This document shows, one piece after another, positions 54,881 through 64,000 of a stretch of 64,000 nt of DNA. Numbering within the stretch: position 1 is the first letter of the stretch; every line of letters starts with the position of its first letter. Where the stretch lies: positions 282,736 through 346,735 of the forward strand of contig CCFE01000011.1 of the NCBI GenBank assembly GCA_000752035.1, read 5' to 3'. The translations under genes and the position numbers were made by a program. The notes beneath the pieces were generated by a model, which did not search any database, was not told where the DNA came from, and worked only from the letters and a program-made list of their open reading frames with translations. The stretch is from Bacillus rubiinfantis. GTDB taxonomy: Bacteria; Bacillota; Bacilli; Bacillales; Cytobacillaceae.

Positions 54881-55810
54881 ATGAGAGCTGAAAAAAATAA
54901 AAAGAAGAAGCGGAAATGGCTCCGCATTACCGGAGTTGTTTTATTAGTCCTCTTAATAGGAATCGGCGGTTATGCCTTTTCAGTATATAAATCTTTAACT
55001 GATGCTGTCGACACAATGCATAAACCTCTGGACCGCAAATCTGACAAAAGAACAGAGGAAGTTTCCTTGCAAAATCAAGAACCATTTTCGGTATTATTAT
55101 TGGGAGTTGACCAGCGCAAAGGCGATAAAGGCCGCTCAGATACGATGATTGTCTTAGCAGTCAATCCTGAGCTAAAATCCGTCAAAATGTTAAGTATTCC
55201 ACGTGATACTCGTACTGAAATTGTTGGTAAAGGAACAATGGATAAAATAAACCATGCTTACGCCTTTGGTAATGAGGAAATGTCCATGAATACAGTCGAA
55301 CATTTCTTAGACATCCCAATTGACTATTATATAAAAGTTAATATGGAAGGTTTTAAAGAAATTGTTGATGCGGTTGGTGGGATTACCGTTAATAACGACC
55401 TTGATTTCTCTCAGGGCGGTTATCACTTCCCTAAGGGTCAAGTAACCCTAGATGGTAAAAAGGCATTAGAATATACTCGAATGAGAAAGGAAGACCCGCA
55501 AGGAGACTTTGGACGGCAACACCGTCAGCGTGAAATTATCCAAGGTGTCTTACGAGAAGGGGCTAGTCTCTCTTCATTAACAAACTATCGCAGTATTTTT
55601 TCTGCTCTCGGTAACAATGTAAGAACGAATCTTTCCTTCGACCAAATGATGGATATTCAAAAAAATTATCGCACTGCTGCTGGCAGTGTTGATCAAATGA
55701 CGATTAAAGGTAGCGGTACGAAGATTAATGGTATCTACTATTACATCGTTTCTGATTCAGAAAAGCAGCGGTTGCATGATGAACTTGCAACCCAACTTGA
55801 AATAAAATAA
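54881..55810 (+). CDS. LytR-CpsA-Psr ligase (second copy)
   Basis: LCP family phosphotransferase of 309 residues, paralogue of the one near 14.4 kb. A lysine-rich start (AEKNKKKKRKW) leads into one membrane helix, then the extracellular LCP domain: VLLLGVDQRKGDKGRSDTM, SIPRDTRTEIVGKGTMDKIN, HAYAFG, DAVGGITVNN, and the arginine-rich YTRMRKEDPQGDFGRQHRQ segment. ATG 54881 has GGAGG 8 bases upstream; the longer frame from 54854 overlaps it. It sits among wall-active secreted proteins rather than the tag cluster, so it may attach a different polymer. A strong terminator follows. Confidence 0.9.
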   Translation: MRAEKNKKKKRKWLRITGVVLLVLLIGIGGYAFSVYKSLTDAVDTMHKPLDRKSDKRTEEVSLQNQEPFSVLLLGVDQRKGDKGRSDTMIVLAVNPELKSVKMLSIPRDTRTEIVGKGTMDKINHAYAFGNEEMSMNTVEHFLDIPIDYYIKVNMEGFKEIVDAVGGITVNNDLDFSQGGYHFPKGQVTLDGKKALEYTRMRKEDPQGDFGRQHRQREIIQGVLREGASLSSLTNYRSIFSALGNNVRTNLSFDQMMDIQKNYRTAAGSVDQMTIKGSGTKINGIYYYIVSDSEKQRLHDELATQLEIK

Positions 55811-55817
55811 GAGACTA

Positions 55818-55858
55818 AAAAACCTCTGCCATCATTATGATTGGCAGAGGTTTTTTTA
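55818..55858 (+). terminator. terminator of the second LCP gene
   Basis: AACCTCTGCC, loop ATCATTATGATT, GGCAGAGGTT, then TTTTT. Confidence 0.9.
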
Positions 55859-55967
55859 CTTTAAAAGTACCCTTCATCAATTCTATCCCAATATTCATTT
55901 CCTAACGTACTTTTTTCATAAGTGAAATTTCATTAGTCGTATCTAATTAAGTGGTTAATGTAACCAT

Positions 55968-58433
55968 TTATGGACTAATGATATTACTTGTTAACTCAAC
56001 GTGAACTGTTCCCGTAAAAGTTTGCGATACATTATAGTGATCAGTAACTGTAATTTTTAATTGATAGTCACCATCGTCGACTGGTTGATTCAAATCATTA
56101 TACCCATCCCATTGGAAAGAATTTTTTCCAGCTGATGCATTTGTATTGATGGTCTTAACAACCGTATCTCCTTTGGATATGGCAATCGTAACTTTTCCTG
56201 GCTTAAGCAACTGATAATCAATCGTAGTCGGTGCTTTCCTTAGATAGATATCTTTGCTGGCCTGAATCGTTGGAATTCGTCTATCCTGGAGTATGAAGCG
56301 GGCGCTGTTCGCGACCGTTATATTCTTCGCTGCATCCTTTGCTTGGACATAGTAATAATAATTTCCTTCTGGGACGAGAATATTTTTGTCATTTTTTCCA
56401 TTCCAGCTGATGGTTACCGTACCTGGCTGCGTTTGTTTGTTGATTAAGCGTTTGATAACTGTGCCCTTGTCATTATTAACATAGACAATTAGGCTGGCTG
56501 TTTCCTTTAATTCGAGTTTTGCGGTACTATTCGTCTTGCCATCGTATTTATATAAAGAAGGCGCTGTTGTAAACTTCACACCTGGATTGTGGGTATCCAG
56601 CTTAATTTGTATTTTTTTAGGTGTTCCTGCTTTATCATGGCTGTCGACAATGTACATGACTAAACTATAGATACCATTATTTACCGATTTACCATTTGTA
56701 GTCTTCCCATTCCAAACAATTGTATGTTTTCCAGCCGATACCGTCTTTTTATTTATAATCGTTTTTACCGTTTTCCCCGAGGAACTCTTGATTTTAGCCG
56801 ATATTTTAACCTTTTTCGTTAGAGTATAGGGAATCGTCATCTTTCCGCTTGCTTTTGGAGAGAAGATATAGCTTCCTGAAAGTGTGATTGCTGGCTTTAA
56901 CTGATTGGCCACTTTAAATGTTGTACTTTTATATACTGTGACCTTTCCATTTGTCATTTTAATTTCTGCTTTATAAGTACCTGATTTAACAAAGTTCTTA
57001 CTATCGTTTTTCCCATCCCAGTGAAGGGTAAATTTAGAGCTTGATGTGGCCTTATTCACTGCCACTTTTCTGATAAGTTTTCCGCTAGTGCTTTTGATGG
57101 TCAGTGAAATCTTACCCTTGCCAGCCGTTTTAAACGAAATGGCTGCTTTATGTTTTCCTGTCATCTTGTATGTCTTTGGCACAGTGATACTGTAGATTGG
57201 TACTGACGTCTTAGTAACAGCCTTATTGGCATCGATTCTGCCATAACCATAATAGGAATCCCAGCCTTTTGCTCCAAGGTCCACGGTTGATCTTCGTAAA
57301 ATTGATTCAACTTGTCCCACAGTAAGGAACGGATTCCTCGAGCGGACAAGTGCTGCAACGCCTGATACAACCGGGGCTGCCATTGATGTCCCATCTAAAA
57401 AATAATAATTATTTGTGGTAATACAGGAAAGCATATCCTCCCCCGGGGCTGCAAAGTCAATATATTTTCCACGTTTGGAAAAATCGGCTATCTTATCTCC
57501 TGGTGTTGTTGCACTAACACCAAGAACTCCTTCATTTGCTGCAGGGTATTCAAGACTATATTTCTCAGCTTTATCTGCAGATGGCTCAACATTTCCAGCA
57601 GCCGCAATCACTACTACCCCTTTTGAACGAGCATATTTAATAGCTGCCTCAATCGCATAGTTATTTCCTTCGCCCCCTAAGCTCATATTGATAATATCGG
57701 CATGATTATCAGCGGCATATTTAATGGCTCGTACCACTGATTCTGCTGTTGCTTCTTCACCATTAAATACATTAATTGGCATAATTTTTACATTCGGAGC
57801 AATCCCGGCAACACCCTTTTTATTAAAGCTGGCGGCGATAATTCCCGCTACATGGGTTGCATGGAACTGTGGAGTATAGCTAGACCCTCCCGTTACGGCA
57901 TTATAGGGTTTGACAATTTTCCCTTTCAAATCTGGATGATTTTGCTGAACACCATCGTCAATGACGGCTACAGTTACTTTCGCTGATCCTTTTGTTTTAT
58001 CCCAGGCTTTGGGCATTTGAATTTTCGAAAGGTACCATTGATATTGATAATATGGCTCCTTTGGTATGTAGCTTTTGGTAAATTTGTAGTTTGGTTCAAC
58101 CAAGGCAACTTGTTTATTTTTGATAAGTGTTTTGGCTATCGTTTTTAAATCAGCATTCGCTGGAACCCTCACAATAGAAAAGTCTCCGTCTAGAATCGAC
58201 GAATCCTCTTTGGCATGGACTTGTTTGAGGATCTTAGCTTGTTCTTGTGAATCTGTTTCCGGTTTATAATGGACAATCAACTCTCGGTCCACAAATTCCT
58301 GATTATCCTGAAATAACACTTCAGGTTTAATTTGCTCAGGCTGGTTGCTAGATGCTTCCGCCTGCGCAGCCGTCGCTGTAAATGATAGGAATAAAATAAA
58401 AAAGCAAAATGACCATATTGTTTTCGGTCTCAC
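55968..58433 (-). CDS. secreted subtilisin-like protease with FlgD-type Ig repeats
   Basis: S8 serine protease of 821 residues. Signal peptide (SFCFFILFLSFTATAAQA), propeptide about 45-115 (ELIVHYKPETDSQEQA, KQVALVEPNYKF), catalytic domain about 130-400. The triad is Asp159 (VAVIDDGV), His191 (HATHVAG) and Ser350 (DGTSMAAPV), with the oxyanion Asn281 (AAAGN). The C-terminal half holds four FlgD-like Ig modules marked by FTLHWDGKND, HTIVWNGKTT, VTISWNGKND and NSFQWDGYND. Start GTG after GGGGGAG. Probably a wall-retained protease with an extended stalk; targets unknown. No sortase signal is visible. Confidence 0.92.
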   Translation of the reverse strand: MRPKTIWSFCFFILFLSFTATAAQAEASSNQPEQIKPEVLFQDNQEFVDRELIVHYKPETDSQEQAKILKQVHAKEDSSILDGDFSIVRVPANADLKTIAKTLIKNKQVALVEPNYKFTKSYIPKEPYYQYQWYLSKIQMPKAWDKTKGSAKVTVAVIDDGVQQNHPDLKGKIVKPYNAVTGGSSYTPQFHATHVAGIIAASFNKKGVAGIAPNVKIMPINVFNGEEATAESVVRAIKYAADNHADIINMSLGGEGNNYAIEAAIKYARSKGVVVIAAAGNVEPSADKAEKYSLEYPAANEGVLGVSATTPGDKIADFSKRGKYIDFAAPGEDMLSCITTNNYYFLDGTSMAAPVVSGVAALVRSRNPFLTVGQVESILRRSTVDLGAKGWDSYYGYGRIDANKAVTKTSVPIYSITVPKTYKMTGKHKAAISFKTAGKGKISLTIKSTSGKLIRKVAVNKATSSSKFTLHWDGKNDSKNFVKSGTYKAEIKMTNGKVTVYKSTTFKVANQLKPAITLSGSYIFSPKASGKMTIPYTLTKKVKISAKIKSSSGKTVKTIINKKTVSAGKHTIVWNGKTTNGKSVNNGIYSLVMYIVDSHDKAGTPKKIQIKLDTHNPGVKFTTAPSLYKYDGKTNSTAKLELKETASLIVYVNNDKGTVIKRLINKQTQPGTVTISWNGKNDKNILVPEGNYYYYVQAKDAAKNITVANSARFILQDRRIPTIQASKDIYLRKAPTTIDYQLLKPGKVTIAISKGDTVVKTINTNASAGKNSFQWDGYNDLNQPVDDGDYQLKITVTDHYNVSQTFTGTVHVELTSNIISP

Positions 58434-58555
58434 AACTACTCCCCCGTTATAATTCTACTAGTTTGCGATTCTCTTTAGATTTTATCATGTTTCCAATGAG
58501 ATGCGTCACTTGGAAAAAACTATTATTTTTTCATAAAACTATCGGTTAATGTAAA

Positions 58556-58603
58556 AATCCCCTGACAAGAGCCTGGTATGGCAACTTGGACAAGGGATTC
58601 TCT
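58556..58603 (-). terminator. terminator of the L,D-transpeptidase gene
   Basis: Minus strand: AATCCCTTG arm, about 25-base loop, CAGGGGATT arm, then TTTTT. Long loop, moderate quality. Confidence 0.55.
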
Positions 58604-58614
58604 GATTTATTTGT

Positions 58615-60150
58615 TTAGTTCTGCTCAACTGTTGGAGTAGTTGTTTTTGCAACTGTGACAGTTACAGTTTTTATATTTCCGGCTTTATCCGTGACTGAGA
58701 CAGAAATCTTAGAATCAGCCGTTTGTGGGGTAATCGTTAATTTATAGGTTCCTTTTGAATCTACTGATTGTGCCTGATAATTCGTTGATGCAATCTTGAC
58801 ATTGACAGATTTTACTCCTGCTTCTGTTTTTATAATAACTTCAGTTGATTGATCTGTTACAGGCTCAACAGTGACTGCTGGAGCTGTTTTGTCAATAACT
58901 GTAACTGCTTTTGATGTTACATGTCCAGCTCTGTCTTTAGCAGTCATAGTAATTTTGCTACCAGCCTTTAATGTTTTAGACAACTTAAAGATAAACTGAC
59001 CATTTGGATTTGCCTTAACAGAGCGGCCCTTTTCAGAACTTACTGTAATCGTTGCACCAGGCTCTGTTTTTCCGGTAATTGTTTTTGATGCATCCGAAAC
59101 AGTATTCACTGAAAGAGTTGGAGCCGTCTTATCAGCCACTGTTTTGCTCTTCGTTACAGCATTTTTGGCTTTATCTTTAGATGTAACAATCACTTTTGTA
59201 TAAGCTTTTGGTTTTGGTATTGTCACGGTAAAATATCCAGTTGTTGTTGCTTTTTTAACTTTTGATGTCCAATTACCATTTTTAACAGTTACATAGGCGC
59301 CTTTTTCTGTTTTGATTGAGACAACCTTTTGATTATCTGCTACTGGTTTTACAGTTAGAACTGGAGCCGTTTTATCCACAACGGTAACCGTTCTTGCTTT
59401 ACTTATGTTACCAGCCTTATCTTTCGCGGTAACGGTAATCTTTTTACCAGCCTTTTGTTTTGCTATTTTTTTAGAAAAATAGCCTTTTGAACTAGCTGTT
59501 GTATTATACTTTTTAGAACCAATTGTCACGGTTACAGTTGCTTTTGCTTCTGTTTTTCCAGATACAGTTGTCGATTTGTCAGAAACTTGATTTACTTTCG
59601 GTACTGCTGGCGCTTTAGTATCAATATTTTTGAAAAATGGTTTGGCGAGCTGGTTAAATGTTTTTGATGATCTAGTGATTTTTACCTTTGCTCCTACCTT
59701 GACCTTGTTAAAGAGCTTTTCAATATCCCAGTTGTGCATCCGAACGCAGCCGCCGGATACCCATTTTCCAATTGAGCTTTCATTGTTATTTCCATGAATA
59801 CCATATGGGTATCCGCCATTCTCCTTAATACTTAATTCCATCCACCGTTTTCCTAATGGGTTTCTTGGTGATCCACCCGGAATACCTTCTTTATACCATG
59901 GACGGTTTTTCACTTTAGCACGTATGTAAAATGTTCCTTCCGGAGTAAGACTGCGGGTTTTCCCTGTTGCAACGGGGTATGTTTTAATTAATTTTCCATT
60001 TTCATAGAATGCTAGTTTATTAATCTTTTTGTTGATGATAATTAATTGTTGCTTTGCACTTGCTGCTTTCGCTGTCGGCATTTGCGTCTGCGGCAAAAGA
60101 CCGAATCCCATGCAAAAAATAAGCATTCCAATGAGTATTCGTTTTAACAC
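58615..60150 (-). CDS. L,D-transpeptidase (YkuD) with Ig repeats
   Basis: Exported enzyme of 511 residues. The signal peptide (IGMLIFCMGFGLL) is followed by a YkuD domain (about 30-165) with TPEGTFYIRAK, the His motif GIHGNNNESS and catalytic Cys in SGGCVRMHN. Such enzymes make 3-3 peptidoglycan cross-links or attach proteins. Four Ig-like modules of about 80 residues follow, each opening with KTAP and containing VSGKTEAKATVTV or ITGKTEPGATITV. The same module type occurs in the nucleotidase at 49.9-54.6 kb. GTG 60150 is preferred with GAGGGTG upstream; ATG 60177 has no such site. Confidence 0.9.
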   Translation of the reverse strand: MLKRILIGMLIFCMGFGLLPQTQMPTAKAASAKQQLIIINKKINKLAFYENGKLIKTYPVATGKTRSLTPEGTFYIRAKVKNRPWYKEGIPGGSPRNPLGKRWMELSIKENGGYPYGIHGNNNESSIGKWVSGGCVRMHNWDIEKLFNKVKVGAKVKITRSSKTFNQLAKPFFKNIDTKAPAVPKVNQVSDKSTTVSGKTEAKATVTVTIGSKKYNTTASSKGYFSKKIAKQKAGKKITVTAKDKAGNISKARTVTVVDKTAPVLTVKPVADNQKVVSIKTEKGAYVTVKNGNWTSKVKKATTTGYFTVTIPKPKAYTKVIVTSKDKAKNAVTKSKTVADKTAPTLSVNTVSDASKTITGKTEPGATITVSSEKGRSVKANPNGQFIFKLSKTLKAGSKITMTAKDRAGHVTSKAVTVIDKTAPAVTVEPVTDQSTEVIIKTEAGVKSVNVKIASTNYQAQSVDSKGTYKLTITPQTADSKISVSVTDKAGNIKTVTVTVAKTTTPTVEQN

Positions 60151-60269
60151 TTTAATTGCACCCTCTTTATCTTCCATTTATTACTACAATATAGCATAAA
60201 AAAACTATTTTGGCAGTAAAAATTTACTAGAAACAAATTGATAAAATATTACAATTTCTGCAGAAGCAG

Positions 60270-60303
60270 AAAGAGTACCTTCAAAAAACTGAAGGCACTC
60301 TTC
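60270..60303 (-). terminator. terminator of the nuclease-nucleotidase gene
   Basis: Minus strand: AGAGTGCCTTC, loop AGTTTTTT, GAAGGTACTCT, then TTCTG. Confidence 0.72.
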
Positions 60304-60331
60304 CTATCGTTCTACTTAGCTTTTATTTTTA

Positions 60332-63300
60332 TTATCTTAAAGCACCATCTTTTCCAAAGTAATACCATTTACCGTTTATTTTTTTCCAGCCGGTTTGCAT
60401 TACTCCGTTTTTGTCGAAGTAGTACTTCTTGCTGCCAATCTTTTCCCAGCCGGTTTGCATTACTCCGTTTTTGTCGAAGTAATACTTCTTGCTGCCGATC
60501 TTTTCCCAGCCGGTTTGCATTACACCATTTTTGTCGAAGTAATACTTCTTGCTGCCGATCTTTTCCCAGCCGGTTTGCATTACACCATTTTTGTCAAAGT
60601 AATACTTCTTGCTGCCGATCTTTTCCCAGCCGGTTTGCATTACACCATTTTTATCGAAGTAATACTTCTTGCTGCCGATCTTTTCCCAGCCGGTTTGCAT
60701 TACACCATTTTTGTCAAAGTAATACTTCTTGCTATTGATTTTTTCCCAGCCGGTTTGCATTACACCATTTTTGTCAAAGTAATACTTCTTGCTATTGATT
60801 TTTTCCCAGCCGGTTTGCATTACACCATTTTTGTCAAAATAGTATTTATTTCCTTTAATTGTTTTCCATGTTGTACGCATTACCCCGTCTGTGCTAAAGT
60901 AATATTTTTTCTTATTGATAGTTTGCCACTTGGTGCGCATTGCACCATCAGTGCCAAAATAATATGTCTTGCTGCTGATTTTTTGGAAGCCGGTACGTGT
61001 GACTCCATCTGAACCGAAGTAATATACTTTATTGTTGACAATCTGCCAGCCTACGCGTACAGCTCCGCTAATACCAAGATAATATTTTTTACCATCAATG
61101 GTTTGCCAGCCGGTTTTAATGACGCCAGCCTTGTCGAAGTAATATTTATTACCTTCGATTGTCTGCCAGCCGATACTCATTGCTCCATCTGTACCAAAGT
61201 AGTATTTCTTCTTATCTACTATTTGCCAGCCAGTGCGCATTGCTCCACTTATGCCGAGATAATATTTTTTACCATCAATGGTTTGCCAGCCAGTTTGCAG
61301 CTCACCTTCTGCATTGAAATAATACTTATTATTATTTATCATTTGCCAGCCAGCCTGCATGACTCCGTCGGCGTTAAAATAGTACACCTTTTTATTTATT
61401 ACCTGCCAACCAAGCCGTGCTACACCATCTAAGTCAAAGAAATATTTTTTATTATCTACGATCTGCCAACCGGTTTGCATGATTCCCTCTGAGTCGAAAT
61501 AATACAATTTGTTGGAAATCTCAACAACTCCAGTTTGCATAAAGCCATCTTGATTGAAGTAGTACTTTTCACCTTTTAATAGTTGCCAACCAGTTAGTTT
61601 TTCACCTTCTTCATTATAAAAAACTTTTTTACCATATTGTTCTCCCCAGCCAGGAGTAATAATTCTACCCTCTACATAAGGTTCAACTGGACTATTTTTT
61701 TGGAAATAATCCGTTAAAATCTCATAATCTACTAGCAGGAGTTCGTTAATACGGCCTGCGTCTTTTGCCTTTTTGAACATCGTAAAGCCGTCTCCGCCGT
61801 CAGCCACAAACGCATTCGTCGCCACCGTATATGTTTTCGCTAAATCAATCGGCTCATAACCATCCGCAGTTTTAACTTGGACCTCCCAAACCCTGTTATA
61901 AGCATCTCTTGTCTTGTCATACTTAAATTTCAAACCTGATACTTGCATAAATTGGCCTGCGCCGCTTTCAGCTTTGCTGACACTATGCTCAAGTGCATCC
62001 CAAATTTCCTGGCCTGTTAAGTCTAAAGTTACTAATAGGTTAGCAAATGGCATTACTGTATGAATATGTCCGAGAGTGACATCACCCTGTGGAATCGAAG
62101 CACGAATACCGCCACCATTTTGCATCGCAATCGTAACGTCTTTTTTCAGTATTTCACTTGCCTTTTGTGCCATTGAATCTGTCACTAGGTTACCAAGGTT
62201 TGTCTCTTTGTAGCGAACATTACTGCGTTCACCATCGAGATTAACCTTTGAAGAACCAATTACAGTTTGTTTTAATTCATCAAGTGGTTTTTTCAGTTCA
62301 TCCACTCTTGCTGCTGCTTCGGCATCATCTTTGTAAGTCGCTGTTTCAAGCAATTGACCATCTTGCTTTGTGACAACACCGTTTTCATCAAAGCTAACGT
62401 TTAAAACACCTAAATAATTTAGATATTCATTTGCTTGAACAATAACGGTTGGTTCTGGCTTATCAATTACTTCAGGTTTAACCAATTTCGTATGCGAATG
62501 GCCGCCGACAATAACGTCAATACCGTCCACTGCTTTCGCTAACTGTTGATCTGGACCATAGCCTAAGTGGGACAGGACAACAATTTTGTTAATACCTTTT
62601 TCTTTTAAAGCAGCAACCGTTTCTTTTGCTTTATCAACTGCATTTTCAAAAACGATATCTTTGGATGGATTTGCAAGGTATGTTGTGTCTTCAGTAGTTA
62701 AACCGAACAGACCGACCTTTTCTCCATCGATTTCTTTTACAATCGCCGGATAGATATTTCCACCCTCTGGTGCAGCGTTGATTTCATCCTTGAACAACTG
62801 GCTTAAGACTGGGTCTTTTGTAACGTTGACGTTTGCTGACAGCATTGGGAATTTCATGTCTTTGATAAAATCAGCCAATATATTGGAATCTTTATCAAAT
62901 TCATGGTTTCCGAACGTCATTGCATCATAGCCAAGTTTGTTCATGAACTCTAAATCTGCTTTTCCAAGGTACTTATTGAAGTACAGTGTACCTGAGAATA
63001 CATCCCCTGCATCAACGAGCAAGGCATCTGGTTTTTCCGCTCTAACTTCGTTAACAGCAGTAGTTAATTTTGGATATTTTTCAACATTTGCATGCGTATC
63101 GTTGACATGCATAATCGTTAAATCTATTGCTTTTGGTCCCGGTGGTGTAACTTCATCATTTAGATTAATCTGTGCTAACACCGGATCATGGTCACTCACT
63201 CGTCCATGCATCGGTGTAAATGGCGCGTTCAGGTGAACGATATCAATCTCTGAACGATTTGCAAGATTGTTAGAAACTAGCATATGGTCAAGCACTTGCG

Positions 63301-64000
63301 AGTTTCCTTGATAGGTGTAAGTGAATCTATCTGGGACTGGAACCTTTTCAATCAGGTTGGTGAGTTCATCACCTTTTAATTTAATTAACGGATTTGAGAA
63401 TTCAAAATCGTTTAAGTCGCCAAGAACAACGATATTGGCATCGGCATTTTTTGATTTTACATTTTTTATAAAGGTATTCACCACTTCAGCAATCTTAAGC
63501 CGCTGAACTTCACTATCAAGTGTTGGTGGTTGAACTTTACCAAAAATCGGGAAGTCGCCGCCTTTAGAGTTAAAGTGGTTAGCAATGACAATAACGTCTT
63601 TACCTTTAAAAGTAAATTCTGCTGCTAATGGTTTACGACTTGAGTTAAATGCTTCATTCGTAGGGTCAATTCTACCAGGGTTTAACGTTAGGGAACCATT
63701 TTCATAACCAACCGTTTCCGTGGAGCCGCCCTTCTTCGCTCCTTCTTTTAGGGCAACGCGGTCAGGGTTATAGATGTAACCAACTCGAATGTTACCATTT
63801 GGTGCCCCGCCATCCTGATTGTTTACTGGTTCAATATCCGTCCATTTATATGTTGGACCACCAGCTTGTTTGATGGCATCAATTAAAGCTTGATAGTTTT
63901 GGTCAGCTGCAGTACCGCCAGCAGTCTCACCGTTATTGTCTTGTACCTCTACTAAGCCGACAATATCTGGGGTCTTCAAATTATTTACAATTGACTCAGC
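60332..64000 (-). CDS. secreted nuclease / 5'-nucleotidase with wall-binding repeats (5' partial)
   Basis: The reading frame is open to the window edge, so the start and signal peptide lie outside; about 1220 residues are seen. Order: exonuclease-endonuclease-phosphatase domain (DIVGLVEVQDN, ANHFNSKGG, VLGDLNDFEFS, VSDHDPVLAQ), then a metallophosphatase (TIMHVNDTHANV, DAGDVFSGTL, GNHEFDKD, GGHSHTKL), the 5'-nucleotidase C-domain (MQNGGGIRAS, ATNAFVADGGDGFTMF), and about 22 repeats of 20 residues of the choline/glucan-binding type (GWQTIDGKKYYF). The combination recalls extracellular DNases such as ExeM/NucH plus UshA. It would degrade DNA and strip phosphate from the products while held on the wall. 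Confidence 0.88.
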   Translation of the reverse strand, partial: AESIVNNLKTPDIVGLVEVQDNNGETAGGTAADQNYQALIDAIKQAGGPTYKWTDIEPVNNQDGGAPNGNIRVGYIYNPDRVALKEGAKKGGSTETVGYENGSLTLNPGRIDPTNEAFNSSRKPLAAEFTFKGKDVIVIANHFNSKGGDFPIFGKVQPPTLDSEVQRLKIAEVVNTFIKNVKSKNADANIVVLGDLNDFEFSNPLIKLKGDELTNLIEKVPVPDRFTYTYQGNSQVLDHMLVSNNLANRSEIDIVHLNAPFTPMHGRVSDHDPVLAQINLNDEVTPPGPKAIDLTIMHVNDTHANVEKYPKLTTAVNEVRAEKPDALLVDAGDVFSGTLYFNKYLGKADLEFMNKLGYDAMTFGNHEFDKDSNILADFIKDMKFPMLSANVNVTKDPVLSQLFKDEINAAPEGGNIYPAIVKEIDGEKVGLFGLTTEDTTYLANPSKDIVFENAVDKAKETVAALKEKGINKIVVLSHLGYGPDQQLAKAVDGIDVIVGGHSHTKLVKPEVIDKPEPTVIVQANEYLNYLGVLNVSFDENGVVTKQDGQLLETATYKDDAEAAARVDELKKPLDELKQTVIGSSKVNLDGERSNVRYKETNLGNLVTDSMAQKASEILKKDVTIAMQNGGGIRASIPQGDVTLGHIHTVMPFANLLVTLDLTGQEIWDALEHSVSKAESGAGQFMQVSGLKFKYDKTRDAYNRVWEVQVKTADGYEPIDLAKTYTVATNAFVADGGDGFTMFKKAKDAGRINELLLVDYEILTDYFQKNSPVEPYVEGRIITPGWGEQYGKKVFYNEEGEKLTGWQLLKGEKYYFNQDGFMQTGVVEISNKLYYFDSEGIMQTGWQIVDNKKYFFDLDGVARLGWQVINKKVYYFNADGVMQAGWQMINNNKYYFNAEGELQTGWQTIDGKKYYLGISGAMRTGWQIVDKKKYYFGTDGAMSIGWQTIEGNKYYFDKAGVIKTGWQTIDGKKYYLGISGAVRVGWQIVNNKVYYFGSDGVTRTGFQKISSKTYYFGTDGAMRTKWQTINKKKYYFSTDGVMRTTWKTIKGNKYYFDKNGVMQTGWEKINSKKYYFDKNGVMQTGWEKINSKKYYFDKNGVMQTGWEKIGSKKYYFDKNGVMQTGWEKIGSKKYYFDKNGVMQTGWEKIGSKKYYFDKNGVMQTGWEKIGSKKYYFDKNGVMQTGWEKIGSKKYYFDKNGVMQTGWKKINGKWYYFGKDGALR
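60370..61640 (-). repeat. 60-bp coding repeat array (about 22 wall-binding repeats)
   Basis: Each 60-base unit encodes a 20-residue YYF...GW repeat. The eight units from about 60370 to 60850 are almost identical at the DNA level (KYYFDKNGVMQTGWEKI); those further upstream are diverged. The pattern indicates recent expansion at the 3' end. Confidence 0.92.

Noticed and set aside
60395..61012. Plus-strand frame across the wall-binding repeats
   Set aside because: Antisense shadow of the 60-bp coding repeats; period divisible by three keeps it open.

Overview
The window looks like chromosomal DNA of a low-GC, spore-forming Bacillaceae bacterium (Bacillus/Neobacillus-like). The left third has the same gene order as Bacillus subtilis: cccB, yvjA, prfB, secA, hpf, comFC, comFA, degV, degU, degS, yvyE, tagV, tagO. 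A CotF-type coat protein gene supports sporulation. Species is inferred only from this synteny and protein resemblance. Two things differ from B. subtilis: the flagellar block normally between hpf (yvyD) and comF is absent, and comFB is missing. No rRNA or tRNA genes and no CRISPR were seen.

Layout. 1-14.3 kb: cytochrome c551, YitT-type membrane protein, release factor 2 with its programmed frameshift, SecA, ribosome hibernation factor, coat protein, competence genes, DegV, DegS/DegU and a YigZ-family protein. Three intergenic tandem-repeat arrays (20-21 bp and 53 bp periods) lie among them. 14.4-23 kb: wall teichoic acid (WTA) initiation and export: an LCP ligase (tagV), then on the minus strand tagD-tagB-tagG-tagH-tagA-tagO. 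A group II intron of about 2.06 kb sits directly behind the tagO terminator. 23-25 kb: an SH3-rich glucosaminidase. 25.4-41.7 kb: a polymer-diversity island with five proteins carrying six TagF/GgaB-type phosphotransferase domains in different fusions, plus a GgaA-like transferase, galE and an orphan glycosyltransferase-like fragment. 41.9-45.7 kb: a secreted beta-helix protein and rfbC-rfbB-rfbD (dTDP-rhamnose) without rfbA. 45.8-64 kb: large secreted proteins: a serine hydrolase-C39 fusion, a PPC/Y_Y_Y repeat protein, a double 5'-nucleotidase with Ig-like repeats, a second LCP ligase, a subtilase with FlgD-like repeats, an L,D-transpeptidase with Ig-like repeats, and a nuclease-nucleotidase with about 22 wall-binding repeats that runs off the right edge.

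How it fits together. TagO, TagA, TagD and TagB would build the undecaprenyl-linked GlcNAc-ManNAc-glycerol phosphate linkage unit, the TagF/Gga-type enzymes would extend it with polyol- or sugar-phosphate chains, TagGH would export the product and LCP proteins would attach it to peptidoglycan. GalE and RfbBCD would supply sugar nucleotides. The secreted enzymes remodel the wall or scavenge phosphate and nucleotides at the surface. The most unusual part is the 25.4-41.7 kb island, where transferase modules seem to have been shuffled into new combinations, possibly giving a heterogeneous or glycosylated teichoic acid not seen in the B. subtilis model strain.
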